Shown here one piece after another: positions 1-8,414 of a stretch of 64,000 nt of DNA. Source of the DNA: Bog-756 sp963829235 (GTDB taxonomy: Bacteria; Actinomycetota; Acidimicrobiia; Acidimicrobiales; RAAP-2); assembly GCA_963829235.1 (NCBI GenBank), contig CAWHIF010000003.1:1054001-1118000 (forward strand), in the 5' to 3' direction. A model generated the notes under the pieces. The model worked only from the letters and a program-made list of their open reading frames with translations, was not told the DNA's origin and ran no database searches. The position numbers and the translations under genes were made by a program. Position 1 is the stretch's first letter. The number at the start of each line of letters is the position of its first letter.

Positions 1-727
1 TCATCGCCCTCCCGAAGGCGTCGAGGTCGCGGGCGAGGACCGCGTCACGTGCCGCGGTCGCGGCAGCCCGCAGTCGGGAGAACACCGCTGCTTGGCGCCG
101 GCCGAGGCCTTGGATGACCTGCCGGTGCAGATCGGAGGAATTGCGGGCGCGCCCGAGAAAGACGAGCAACAGTCTGGAGTCGAGCCCATCCCAGGTCGGC
201 AACGCTTGGACCACCGCCTCCGGGTAGGGCTCGACCTCGATGTAGTTGATCCCGCCCAGCGCCGCACACAGCTGGTCCTGGATTCCGCTCTGGATGCCGA
301 GTGTGTCGACCTCGAGGCGATGAGCTGCGTAGGCGATGTCACGCGGAGACGGTCGCTCGGAACGCAGTGCCGCCAATGCGCCCAACAGGGCGATCGACAC
401 GGCCGCGGAGGTTCCCGTGCCACAGCCGGGCGGGACGGCCGCACGGACGCTGATCTCCACAGCCAGGTCCGATGGCGGTGGGAAGGCGTCGATCGCGCTC
501 TCCAGCAGGCGATGCCGGGCCGACCGAGGAGCCCCGGGGACGAGCGGGTACCGGTCGCCGAATGCCTGCACATCCAGCACCACCGGGTCCGGGCCATCGG
601 TCCGGCGAACCGCGACCTCCACCCCCGGGGTCGCCGCCATGTTCAAGACGCGTCCCGGGCCGCCGAACCAGGTGTCCGTCCAGCCGCCGTTGTCGCAGAT
701 CCGAATCGGAGCCGAGACCCTGATCAC
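1..727 (-). CDS. GHMP-family sugar kinase, HddA-like (3' end cut by window edge)
   Basis: A continuous reading frame runs from a GTG at 725-727 to the left edge without a stop, about 242 codons. The start is preceded by a strong GGGGAGG ribosome binding site. The protein opens with IRVSAPIRICDNGGWTDTWF, typical of heptose-7-phosphate/fucose kinase type GHMP enzymes. Around residues 100-112 it has the GHMP phosphate-binding loop (PPGCGTGTSAA), followed by DTLGIQSGIQDQLCAALGG and GINYIEVEPYP, which also match HddA-like kinases. These enzymes phosphorylate sugars or sugar phosphates with ATP in the cytoplasm. The exact substrate cannot be told, and the C-terminal third is missing because the window ends. 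It diverges from the MFS gene at 1009. Confidence 0.85.
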   Translation of the reverse strand, partial: MIRVSAPIRICDNGGWTDTWFGGPGRVLNMAATPGVEVAVRRTDGPDPVVLDVQAFGDRYPLVPGAPRSARHRLLESAIDAFPPPSDLAVEISVRAAVPPGCGTGTSAAVSIALLGALAALRSERPSPRDIAYAAHRLEVDTLGIQSGIQDQLCAALGGINYIEVEPYPEAVVQALPTWDGLDSRLLLVFLGRARNSSDLHRQVIQGLGRRQAAVFSRLRAAATAARDAVLARDLDAFGRAM

Positions 728-831
728 GACCCTCCCCTTTCCCTTTCCCGTTCCCGCCCAGGTCGACCTGCCCAGTTGACCACGCCGCACCACCGCTCCC
801 CACATTTCCTGCCGGTCCCGAGGCCTGCAGC

Positions 832-860
832 TTGACCTTGCGAGCTCGATTCAATACAGT
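832..860 (+). promoter_or_regulatory. Putative sigma70-type promoter for the MFS/TetR operon
   Basis: TTGACC at 832-837 and TACAGT at 855-860 are separated by 17 bp, close to the vegetative consensus in an otherwise very GC-rich region. Transcription from here would give a leader of about 140 nt before the MFS start at 1009. An imperfect ACA-N5-TGT dyad overlaps the -10 region and could be an operator for the downstream TetR protein, but this is only inference. Confidence 0.5.
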
Positions 861-892
861 ACGTGTCGGATCGATATAACTCCCGACCCGGG

Positions 893-998
893 CCACAGCC
901 CCGGGCCACAGCCCCGGACCACAGCCCCGGACCACAGCCACACCCCGGACCACAGCCCCGGTCCCGACATCCCCACCGATCCCGACGTCCCCACCGAA
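893..998 (+). repeat. Two short tandem repeat families in the leader of the MFS gene
   Basis: From 893 to 961 a roughly 13-nt unit (CCACAGCCCCGGA and close variants) is repeated about five times. It is followed at 963-998 by two copies of an 18-nt unit (CCCGACATCCCCACCGAT type). The repeats fill the space between the putative promoter and the MFS ribosome binding site and contain no plausible gene. Confidence 0.75.
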
Positions 999-1008
999 GG
1001 GAGCCCGT

Positions 1009-2595
1009 ATGCCAGCGCTCGATCGCAAATGGTGGACCCTCATCGCCGTGTGTACGGCGACGTTCATGTTGCTGTTGGACATCACCGTCGTGAACGTCGC
1101 GCTCCCCGACATCCAGCGGTCGCTGCACGCGTCATTCAGCGACCTGCAGTGGGTGGTCGACGCCTACTCCCTCACCCTGGCCGCCTTCCTGCTCACCGCC
1201 GGGGTGGTGGGCGACATGTTCGGGCGGCGAGAGGTGTTCGCGGTCGGACTCGGGGTCTTCTCGCTCTCCTCCCTCGTGTGTGGGCTGTCGTCCTCCTCAC
1301 TCATGCTCAACCTGGCCCGTGCCGCGCAAGGGGTGGGCGGGGCCATCATGTTCGCCACATCGCTGGCCCTGATCGCGCAGGCCTTCTCGGGCAAGGAGCG
1401 GGGGACGGCGTTCGGGATCTACGGCGCCGTGATCGGTGGGGCGGTTGCCGTCGGGCCGCTGATCGGCGGGGCCATCACCAGCGGCATCGGGTGGCGATGG
1501 ATCTTCTTCGTGAACGTGCCCATCGGCGTGCTGGCCGTGTTCGTGACGCTGGCCAAGGTGGACGAGTCGAAGGACCCGAACCACCGGCGTATCGACTGGA
1601 TCGGATTCCTCTCGTTTTCCGTCGCCCTCTTCATGCTGGTCTTCGCCCTGGTGCGCGGTCCCGACGACGGATGGGGCAGTGCTCTCATCACCGGTCTGCT
1701 CATCGGTGCCGCCTTCCTGCTGATCGTCTTCGTGGTGGCCGAATGGCGTCAGAGGGACCCGATGCTCGATCTCACCCTCTTCAAGCGCCCGGCCATGGTC
1801 GGCGTCTCGCTGGCCGCGTTCACCATCGCGGCTTCCATCTTCGCCATGTTCTTGTACCTCACCTTGTACATCCAGGATGATCTCGGGTACGGACCACTGG
1901 CCGCCGGGGTCCGCTTTCTGCCCATCACCGTGCTCGCCTTCGCCGTTGCCCCCTTTGCCGGGAAGTTGACCGTGCGCATGCAGGCCCGGTATCTGCTCGG
2001 TACCGGTATGTTCCTCATCGCCGTCGGCCTCCTGCTCATGGCCACCACCCAGGCCTCCTCGGGATGGACGGTCCTCCTACCCGGTTTCGTCGTCGCCGGC
2101 ATCGGGATCGGGACGGTGAACCCGGTGCTGGCATCGTCGGCCATCTCGGTCGTGCCGCCCCAGCGCAGCGGCATGGCCTCGGGCGCCAACAACACGTTCC
2201 GCCAGGTCGGTATCGCCACCGGGATCGCCGGGCTGGGCACGGTGTTCCAGACCCAGATCGAACACCACACCCTCGCCGCGCTGAGCGGATCGCCCGCAGG
2301 CCAGGCGGTGGTCGCCCACGGCGGCACTGCCCTCCAGGGTGCCCTGGCCGGGGGCGGCGTGCGCGAGGCCATGACCGCCATACCGTCGGCCGCGTCCCGA
2401 AGTGCACTTCTCCAGGCCTACCGCGTCGGGTTCTCGGCCACCCTCGACCACCTCATGGTCATCGGCGCAGTGATCGCCTTCATCGGCTCGATCGGCTCCT
2501 TCGCCCTGGTGCGCCAGCGCGACTTCGTGCCCAGTGTCGCCCATGGGCCCGAGGCTGCACCGGCCCCCGCCGCGGCCGCGGCCCGTAGTGGGTGA
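1009..2595 (+). CDS. DHA2-family MFS multidrug exporter (EmrB/QacA type, 14 TM)
   Basis: A 528-residue membrane protein starting at ATG 1009 after a GAAGGGAG ribosome binding site. It shows about 14 hydrophobic segments. The first transmembrane helix carries LLLDITVVNVALPDI, the DHA2 hallmark with the membrane-embedded Asp. It is followed by motif A (GVVGDMFGRREVF, around residue 66) and an antiporter motif C-like stretch (GPLIGGAITSGIGWRW, around residue 150). Such proteins expel drugs or other hydrophobic compounds by proton antiport. The 3' end overlaps the TetR gene that follows, so the pair is very probably an operon in which the regulator controls the pump. The substrate cannot be inferred. 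Confidence 0.93.
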   Translation: MPALDRKWWTLIAVCTATFMLLLDITVVNVALPDIQRSLHASFSDLQWVVDAYSLTLAAFLLTAGVVGDMFGRREVFAVGLGVFSLSSLVCGLSSSSLMLNLARAAQGVGGAIMFATSLALIAQAFSGKERGTAFGIYGAVIGGAVAVGPLIGGAITSGIGWRWIFFVNVPIGVLAVFVTLAKVDESKDPNHRRIDWIGFLSFSVALFMLVFALVRGPDDGWGSALITGLLIGAAFLLIVFVVAEWRQRDPMLDLTLFKRPAMVGVSLAAFTIAASIFAMFLYLTLYIQDDLGYGPLAAGVRFLPITVLAFAVAPFAGKLTVRMQARYLLGTGMFLIAVGLLLMATTQASSGWTVLLPGFVVAGIGIGTVNPVLASSAISVVPPQRSGMASGANNTFRQVGIATGIAGLGTVFQTQIEHHTLAALSGSPAGQAVVAHGGTALQGALAGGGVREAMTAIPSAASRSALLQAYRVGFSATLDHLMVIGAVIAFIGSIGSFALVRQRDFVPSVAHGPEAAPAPAAAAARSG

Positions 2596-3223
2596 CGCCG
2601 CGGCAACCACACCGGCGCCCGCACCCCGAAGCGCCATACGCGGGCCCGGTCGGCCCCGCGATCAACGGGCGAGCTCGGCCATCACCGGAGCCGCCCTCCG
2701 CCAGCTCGACGAACTGGGCTACGCCAGGGTCTCGATGGAGAGCGTGGCCTGCGAGGCCGGTGTCGCCCGGACCACCATCTACCGTCGCTATCGCGACAAG
2801 GCTGACCTGATCACCGCAGCCATCGCCGGCAACAACTCGACCCACCTGTCACCTGGGACCTCACGCCATCCACGCAGAGACCTCATCGACTATCTGACCG
2901 AATTCGACGAGCGCTTCGCCGAGAGTTGCCTGGAGGTTGTGGGCACCCTGATCGGCGCACGCGAGGACCCGACCGCCCTCGCCCTCCATCGGGAGCGGGT
3001 CGTCGGACCTCGGATGGGCTACGTCAGGTCGCTGTTGGAGACCGCCGTCGAACTGGGCCAGCTCCACCCTGACGTCGATCTCGATCTCGCCCTCCAGATG
3101 CTGGCGGGATCGGTGTTCGCCCGACGGGTGGCCGGTGAGCCGTCCGTGCCGGGGTGGGCGGAGCGGGCGGTCGACATGATCTGGTCGGGTACGGGAGTCA
3201 GGCACCGAGCGGGCGAAGGGTGA
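2588..3223 (+). CDS. TetR/AcrR-family transcriptional regulator
   Basis: A 211-residue protein counted from GTG 2588, which overlaps the MFS stop by 8 nt. An in-frame ATG at 2534 would add 18 residues and overlap the pump gene by 62 nt. The N-terminal helix-turn-helix is clear: ALRQLDELGYARVSMESVA followed by GVARTTIYRRYRDKADLI, about residues 35-75. The C-terminal part is the usual helical ligand-binding domain. Coupling to the MFS gene suggests that it represses the shared promoter near 832-860 and responds to a pump substrate. It is convergent with the next gene, only 4 nt away. Confidence 0.9.
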   Translation: MGDAAATTPAPAPRSAIRGPGRPRDQRASSAITGAALRQLDELGYARVSMESVACEAGVARTTIYRRYRDKADLITAAIAGNNSTHLSPGTSRHPRRDLIDYLTEFDERFAESCLEVVGTLIGAREDPTALALHRERVVGPRMGYVRSLLETAVELGQLHPDVDLDLALQMLAGSVFARRVAGEPSVPGWAERAVDMIWSGTGVRHRAGEG

Positions 3224-3227
3224 CGAG

Positions 3228-3665
3228 TCACGGGGCGGGCTTCATCCGCTCGAGCGTGGCCGCCATCTGCTCGTGCACGAGGTTGACCGCCTGCAACGGC
3301 CGGATCATCACCCGGAACTCGACGATGCGGCCCGCATCATTGCCGCGGATGATGTCGACGCCGTTCACATAGATGCCGCCGACCTCGGTCTCGAATTCGA
3401 GCACTGCGGTGTCCCCCGAGCACACCGACTTCGTGTACCGGAAGCTTCCTCTGGTACCGCTGCCGGCCGCGGTCGGAGGTGCCTGGTCGCCCGGAAGGGT
3501 CTGTGCCGCGGCCTGCAGGTAGAGGGTGGTGACCGCTTTGCCCCGCTGGGGGGTGAAGACGATCGGCGAATAGAACACGACCTCGTCGTCGAGCAGTCCG
3601 TCCAATCCGCCGGGCAGCTCGCCACGCAGATAGGCATGCCAGCTCTCGATCACCTGCTCGATCAT
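3228..3665 (-). CDS. SnoaL-like / NTF2-fold protein
   Basis: A 145-residue protein starting at the ATG that gives MIEQVIESWHAYLRG; an upstream in-frame start at 3704 would add 13 poorly conserved residues. The pattern of an N-terminal helix with a WHAYLRGE stretch, then DLLDDEVVFYSPIVFTPQRGK, then a beta-rich C-terminal half ending in EFRVMIRPLQAVNLVHEQM, is typical of the nuclear transport factor 2/SnoaL-like fold. Members are small polyketide cyclases, ketosteroid isomerases or binding proteins. No catalytic residues can be assigned with certainty. Confidence 0.8.
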   Translation of the reverse strand: MIEQVIESWHAYLRGELPGGLDGLLDDEVVFYSPIVFTPQRGKAVTTLYLQAAAQTLPGDQAPPTAAGSGTRGSFRYTKSVCSGDTAVLEFETEVGGIYVNGVDIIRGNDAGRIVEFRVMIRPLQAVNLVHEQMAATLERMKPAP

Positions 3666-3808
3666 CAGCCCTCCTCGGTCGACAAGACCGTAGTCGAGGG
3701 GCATCCGGTCCCGACCCTGGCGGTCGCGGAACAGCCGGGGCGACCCGGGGCGATCGCCGCGCCGGTTCGCCCGAGACTGAGACCGTCCCGTCCATTAGAT
3801 TGGGCCCG

Positions 3809-4945
3809 GTGAGCTCCGTTATCGACTCGGACCAGCACCTGTACGAGAGCCGCTCGCTGTGGGCCGAGCACATCGACCCGGGTCTGGTGGACGAGGCGCT
3901 GGCCATCGAGGACGACGAGTTCGGCTATCCGTGGCTCACCTGGCGAAACCGACGCCTCGACCTCGCCGACGTGCAATGGCCCGGGGACACCGTGGCCATC
4001 GGGCGGAACCGTCAGCGGTGCCGGCAGCACCTCCCTCCTGAGTACTCCTACGACGACACGCTTCCCCGGGACTACTGGGATCCGGGGGCCAGGGCAACGC
4101 AGCTGACCACGATGGGCATCGACGAGGCGGTCCTGTTCCCCAACTTCGGGTTGCTCTGGGAACGCCGCCTGTCGGAATCACTGATCGCCCTCACCGCCAA
4201 CATGGCCGCGTGGAACCGGTGGTGCGCGACGGTTGTGGCCGACGGCGCCGGTCGTCTTCACCCCGTCGGCCACCTCACCCTCCGGGATCCGGTATGGCTG
4301 GAGCGCCAGCTGTCCGAGCTCTCGTCAGCGGGCGTGCGGCTGGCCATGATCGCCCCGGCCGCGGTAGACGGCCGGCCACTGTCCCATCCCGATCATGACC
4401 GGCTCTGGGCCTCGTTCGTCCATCACGGCGTCACGCCCGTGTTCCACGTCGCCGACCAACCTCGCCTCTTCGACGAAGCGTTCTATCCGGATCCCGATGA
4501 GTCCTTCGTCCCGGCCATCGAATCGATCTTCTTGTGGGTTCCACCGGCCATCGCCGCCACCGACCTGATCCTGAACGGCGTGCTCGCCCGGTACCCGGAG
4601 CTCAAGCTCGGAATCGTCGAGCTCTCCTCCATCTGGGTTCCGCAGTACCTGCTGATGCTCGACGGCGGTTGGGAGTTCACCTCCGTCCTCAACGGTCAGG
4701 TGCCCACGAAGCTCGATCTCCGTCCGAGCGAGTACTTCCAGCACCAGGTCCGCGTGTCATCGTTCTCCTACGAGCAGCCGGCCCGGCTGTCGGCCAAGGC
4801 CGGCGACCTGTTCATGTGCTGCAGTGACTACCCGCACTCGGAGGGCACCGCCACACCGGTCGAGGACTATGCCCGAGGCGGAGGTTCGCCGGAGTGTGCG
4901 CCCGGCCTCTTCCACGACAACATCGCGGCACTGCTCGGCCGCTGA
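3809..4945 (+). CDS. Amidohydrolase family 2 (TIM-barrel metal-dependent hydrolase)
   Basis: About 378 residues from GTG 3809; a TTG at 3800 is an alternative start. Neither has a good ribosome binding site. The start contains the metal-binding D-x-H motif (VIDSDQHLYES). Later features are the barrel His in TPVFHVADQP and a C-terminal CCSDYPHSEG stretch that carries the conserved Asp, as in ACMSD/decarboxylase-like amidohydrolases. Members hydrolyse or decarboxylate small organic acids in catabolic pathways. It runs towards the convergent DUF1810 gene with 23 nt between stops. The substrate is unknown. Confidence 0.88.
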   Translation: MSSVIDSDQHLYESRSLWAEHIDPGLVDEALAIEDDEFGYPWLTWRNRRLDLADVQWPGDTVAIGRNRQRCRQHLPPEYSYDDTLPRDYWDPGARATQLTTMGIDEAVLFPNFGLLWERRLSESLIALTANMAAWNRWCATVVADGAGRLHPVGHLTLRDPVWLERQLSELSSAGVRLAMIAPAAVDGRPLSHPDHDRLWASFVHHGVTPVFHVADQPRLFDEAFYPDPDESFVPAIESIFLWVPPAIAATDLILNGVLARYPELKLGIVELSSIWVPQYLLMLDGGWEFTSVLNGQVPTKLDLRPSEYFQHQVRVSSFSYEQPARLSAKAGDLFMCCSDYPHSEGTATPVEDYARGGGSPECAPGLFHDNIAALLGR

Positions 4946-4968
4946 GCCGGGGCGTCCGGCACGGCGGG

Positions 4969-5394
4969 TCAGATCCGCTGCTCGGTGGCCGGATCGGCCC
5001 GCCCGCCGAAGCACCGGTCGAGCACCGTCTGGAACACCGGCTGTGCAGGCTCTGCCCGCATGAACAACGTCATCGACGAGCAGAGTTTCTGTGCGTCGAC
5101 GGCGCCGAGGATCTGCTCCGCACGGCTGTGCCGCGCGGTGGCGAGGATGCCGGCGCATTCGATCAACCGTGGACCGAGCACAGGGTGGTCCAGGTAGGCC
5201 TTCGCCTCCTCGAGTGACGAGATGGCGAACGCCTTCGATGTGGCACTCCGCCCCAGGCCGGCGATCTGTGGGAACACGAACCAGATCCAGTGGGTCACCT
5301 TGCGCCCGTCTTGCAGCTCCCTGACCGCCCGGTCGTAGGCCCCCCCGGAGTCCTGGGCGACGACAAAGCGCTCCAAGTCATACGGATCCTGCAT
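4969..5394 (-). CDS. DUF1810 family protein
   Basis: A 141-residue protein starting at the ATG giving MQDPYDLERFVVAQ; the reading frame continues upstream without family similarity. The body contains THWIWFVFPQIAGLG, then AFAISSLEEAKAYLDHPVLG and SMTLFMRA, which are the conserved blocks of the DUF1810 family, normally about 140 residues. The family is cytosolic and related to the ADP-ribose/NADAR-like fold, with no confirmed activity in this lineage. It is transcribed alone, convergent with the amidohydrolase gene. Confidence 0.9.
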   Translation of the reverse strand: MQDPYDLERFVVAQDSGGAYDRAVRELQDGRKVTHWIWFVFPQIAGLGRSATSKAFAISSLEEAKAYLDHPVLGPRLIECAGILATARHSRAEQILGAVDAQKLCSSMTLFMRAEPAQPVFQTVLDRCFGGRADPATEQRI

Positions 5395-5496
5395 CAGCGC
5401 TCCTGTCCTCGGCCTCTCGACCGCACCCTCAACAGATACCCGCTGAGGTACGTTGGGATCCAGCGCCCAGCACCTGGGCCGGCAAGGTGATCTGAC

Positions 5497-6510
5497 GTGC
5501 GTCCGGCATACTGGTTCCCACTCCTCGTCTGCACGGCACTGGTGGCCGCCGGTTGCCATGGCGGCAGGGCCGCCCAGACGGCCACCACCCGGACGACTCC
5601 CTCGGTCCCCGCCACGTCCTCGTCGGCTCCCGGAAACTCCGGGCCGCTCCGCTTCGCCCGCCCGCTCCCGGTGGCCACGGGGGCGGGGCTGGAGTCCGTG
5701 TCCTGTGGCAGCCCCACCTCGTGCATCGCCCTCGACAGCGTCGGCCGGGCCTACGTCTTCAACGGCAGCGGTTGGACCGGGCCCGTGCCGGCGGCCGCGC
5801 AGCCGGTCGGCGCGGGGGCCATCTCCGTCTCCTGCTCCAACCCGGCATTCTGCGTGGCCGTGCCGACAGCCGGCGACCAGGTGACCAGCTGGGACGGTCA
5901 GTCCTGGTCTCCCCCGGTGACCGTCGAGGAAGCCAGCAGCCTCGAAGCGGTGGGGTGTGCCCCGACCGGCTATTGCGCCGCGGTGGATGCCCAGGGGAAT
6001 GCATTCGCGTACAGCGGCGGCACATGGTCGGGCACCAGTGGCGACTGGGGATCCGTATCGGCCATCTCGTGCGTCTCATCGTCGTTCTGCGTGTCGGCCT
6101 CTGGCGGCATCTCGCAGTGGAACGGCTCGCAATGGACCATGCCGGACTCCTTCTCGGACCCCTCCTCCTTCGCCGGCGTCTCGTGCCCGACCGCCTCGTT
6201 CTGCACCGCCGTCGACGAGTCGGGTGGGTCCTTCGTCTGGAACGGCCTGTCATGGTCCGGACCGATCCATATCGAGCCCGGGCAGGCAACCGCGACCACG
6301 ATCGGGGTCACCGTGACCGGTATCTCGTGCCCTTCGGATTCCTACTGCGCGGCCAGCGACGACTCCGGAGGCGTGCTCCAGTGGAGCAACCACACCTGGG
6401 TTCGCGCCGACGTCGATGGCGGGCGCCATCTCACGTCCATCTCCTGCCCTTCGACCTCCTTCTGCGTGGCCGTCGATCAATCAGGGGACGTCGTCGTGGG
6501 GAGGCCATGA
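5497..6510 (+). CDS. Secreted lipoprotein with seven Cys-paired beta-propeller-like repeats
   Basis: A 337-residue protein from GTG 5497. The N-terminus is a lipoprotein signal peptide (FPLLVCTALVAAGC), with the lipobox Cys near residue 19. After a Thr/Ser-rich linker there are seven repeats of about 38-45 residues, each with a core like ISCPSTSFCVAVDQSG. Every repeat but one ends in an acidic-Gly turn, and each carries two Cys five residues apart. Seven such units fit a seven-bladed propeller with disulfide-stabilised blades on the outer face of the membrane. The function is unknown; binding of a ligand or polymer is plausible. Its stop lies 28 nt from the stop of the convergent GH4 gene. 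Confidence 0.85.
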   Translation: MRPAYWFPLLVCTALVAAGCHGGRAAQTATTRTTPSVPATSSSAPGNSGPLRFARPLPVATGAGLESVSCGSPTSCIALDSVGRAYVFNGSGWTGPVPAAAQPVGAGAISVSCSNPAFCVAVPTAGDQVTSWDGQSWSPPVTVEEASSLEAVGCAPTGYCAAVDAQGNAFAYSGGTWSGTSGDWGSVSAISCVSSSFCVSASGGISQWNGSQWTMPDSFSDPSSFAGVSCPTASFCTAVDESGGSFVWNGLSWSGPIHIEPGQATATTIGVTVTGISCPSDSYCAASDDSGGVLQWSNHTWVRADVDGGRHLTSISCPSTSFCVAVDQSGDVVVGRP

Positions 6511-6538
6511 CCCGGCCGGCGCCGCGGCCACGAGCCGA

Positions 6539-7900
6539 TCAGAACGGCAGCGAGTCGGCCTGGAGGACCATCAGCTCATCGAAGATCTTGCGGCACGAGG
6601 CCTCATCGGTCGGAGAGAGCGGATCGCGACGGAGCGCGTCGAAGGCGAGAGCCGGATCCCCTTTGATCGCCGCCTCGACCACCAGTTCCTGTAACTCGAT
6701 CTGGGTCCTCATGAACCCGGCCAATGGCTCGATGACGGGCGGCATGTCGGATGCGACGACGCCCGTCCCGTCGGCGACGGCCGGGACTTCGACGATGGCT
6801 CCTTCGGGCAGGTTGGGGACGTATCCGCGGTTGGGGACATTGACGGCATTGATGTTCCGGGCATCGCCCGACCAGATGGCCCCGATGACGGGGAAGACCT
6901 CCTCGACCGATCGCCCCGCCTTGTGCATGGGTATGAGGGAGTCCCCCTTGCCGTAGCGGTTGACCATCCGCTCCACGCGGGTCATGACCCCCTGATGGAA
7001 GTAGACCGGAACCGGGTGCCAACCGGCGACTTCCTTGGCAAAGGGGACGTACTCGCCGATGTGGCTGTCGACTGAACACGGCAGGAGCCCGTATTCGCGG
7101 AACATGTGGGCCACCAACGGTGAGTACATCTGCTCGACCATCATCTGCACCCAGGGAACCTTCACGAGTTGCCGCGCCGTGGCCGTCACGGGGGGCGGGA
7201 AGTCGAAGTACCGCTTCTGCCACAGCCGACGCAGGCGCGGATAGAGATCCTCGCCGGTGTCGGACCGCTTGATCTCGGTGAAGAAGGTGAAGTGGTTGAT
7301 GCCCGACGCCTTGGCCGCGATCTTCCTCCTCGGGATCCGCAGGAGCTGGGCGATGCGCCCGACCCCACCGGCGAATTCGTGGCACATGCTGATGTTGTTG
7401 ATGGCAGACCCGTTGTTGATGGCCAGGGCCACCCGGCTCAGGGGGTTGGTCAGATTGATGAGGAACGTGTCCGGGCAGTACCTCTCCATGTCGCCGCAGA
7501 TGCCGAGCATGGTCCTGATCGAGCGCAGCGAATGGAAGACGGCACCGGGCCCCCCGTTCTCACCGGTGATCTGGGTGGCCCCGTGTCGGACCGGGATCTC
7601 GTAGTCCTCGATCCAGTGCTGCCAGCGTCCCACTTCGGCACTGGTCAGGCAGAAGTCGGCGCCGGTGAGCGCCTCGGCCGGATCGAGCGAGGCCTCGATG
7701 GTGATGGGAGACCCGTTCCGCTCGTTGACCCGGACGGCAAATCGGCGGGCCACCTCGAGGCGCTCCGGGCTGATGTCGTGGAGCATCATCGTCGCTCCCC
7801 GGATGCGCCGGGTGTTGATGGCGTCGAGGACCATGACCGGTCCGAAGGACATGCCTCCAGCGCCGATGAGGCAGATCTTCGGTCCCTCTCGTTGTGCCAT
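6539..7900 (-). CDS. Glycoside hydrolase family 4 (alpha-galactosidase/glucosidase-like, NAD-dependent)
   Basis: A 453-residue cytosolic enzyme whose ATG at 7898-7900 follows a strong GGGGAGGA ribosome binding site. The Rossmann NAD motif is at the start (KICLIGAGGMSFGPVMVLD). Further GH4 signatures are FLINLTNPLSRV, the metal-ligand region ISMCHEFAGG with Cys-His, and SGINHFTFF. GH4 enzymes hydrolyse alpha- or beta-glycosides by a redox mechanism using NAD and a divalent metal. The length matches the family. The substrate (free or phosphorylated glycoside, galacturonide) cannot be read from the sequence. It lies 112 nt downstream of the DUF2510 gene on the same strand. Confidence 0.92.
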   Translation of the reverse strand: MAQREGPKICLIGAGGMSFGPVMVLDAINTRRIRGATMMLHDISPERLEVARRFAVRVNERNGSPITIEASLDPAEALTGADFCLTSAEVGRWQHWIEDYEIPVRHGATQITGENGGPGAVFHSLRSIRTMLGICGDMERYCPDTFLINLTNPLSRVALAINNGSAINNISMCHEFAGGVGRIAQLLRIPRRKIAAKASGINHFTFFTEIKRSDTGEDLYPRLRRLWQKRYFDFPPPVTATARQLVKVPWVQMMVEQMYSPLVAHMFREYGLLPCSVDSHIGEYVPFAKEVAGWHPVPVYFHQGVMTRVERMVNRYGKGDSLIPMHKAGRSVEEVFPVIGAIWSGDARNINAVNVPNRGYVPNLPEGAIVEVPAVADGTGVVASDMPPVIEPLAGFMRTQIELQELVVEAAIKGDPALAFDALRRDPLSPTDEASCRKIFDELMVLQADSLPF

Positions 7901-8012
7901 GTCCTCCCCGATCCCTGGGCCTACCCGATCGTACCGGGAGGGGGCGGTTGCGTGCAGCCTGGGCCGAGCGGGTCGAACGGGGGCGCGTGCGCGACCACAC
8001 CGACCGACGGGA

Positions 8013-8363
8013 TCAGAGGGTACGGCGCGGGCCGGGATCAGAGGGTGGGGGATCTGTCCCGGGAGCACCGTTGTCGGTGACGTGCTCGGTCCACTCTGCC
8101 CCTGACCAGTACCTCTGCTCGTGCTTGAAGAAGGGGTCGGCGAACCAACCCGGCGCGGTGCCTGCGGTCGTCGTGTCGGAAACCCGGGTCCCACCCGGGG
8201 GTCCGGGCCCCGGGCCAGAGCGGTTCCCCCTGGTGAACGAGCTGCCCGGGCCCCACGCTCCGCTGCGTCCCCCCCGGCGGCGCTGGGAGGCCATCATCCG
8301 CATCACGAACGTCCCGGCGATCACCACCAGGAAGATCCACGAACCGTGGCCGTAATAGAGCAT
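8013..8363 (-). CDS. Membrane-anchored DUF2510-domain protein
   Basis: A 116-residue protein. Residues 8-24 form one hydrophobic helix (WIFLVVIAGTFVMRM), followed by a Gly/Arg/Pro-rich linker. The C-terminal part holds the DUF2510 block GTAPGWFADPFFKHEQRYW with SGAEWTEHV, a short Trp-rich domain common in actinobacterial membrane proteins. The function of the domain is not known. The gene stands between the uracil-DNA glycosylase gene and the GH4 gene on the same strand. Confidence 0.85.
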   Translation of the reverse strand: MLYYGHGSWIFLVVIAGTFVMRMMASQRRRGGRSGAWGPGSSFTRGNRSGPGPGPPGGTRVSDTTTAGTAPGWFADPFFKHEQRYWSGAEWTEHVTDNGAPGTDPPPSDPGPRRTL

Positions 8364-8414
8364 TGTCAGCAGTGTACGGCCGACGGCCGCCGGGCAGACA
8401 TCGGCCCCGGTCGC

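Noticed and set aside
92..835. 247-codon plus-strand frame at the left edge
   Set aside because: The opposite strand contains a clear GHMP kinase with its phosphate-binding loop and ribosome binding site. The plus-strand product is low-complexity.
5553..6956. 467-codon plus-strand frame overlapping the lipoprotein gene
   Set aside because: The overlapping frame from 5497 has a lipoprotein signal peptide and regular Cys repeats. The other frame is Arg/Leu-rich and runs into the GH4 gene on the opposite strand.
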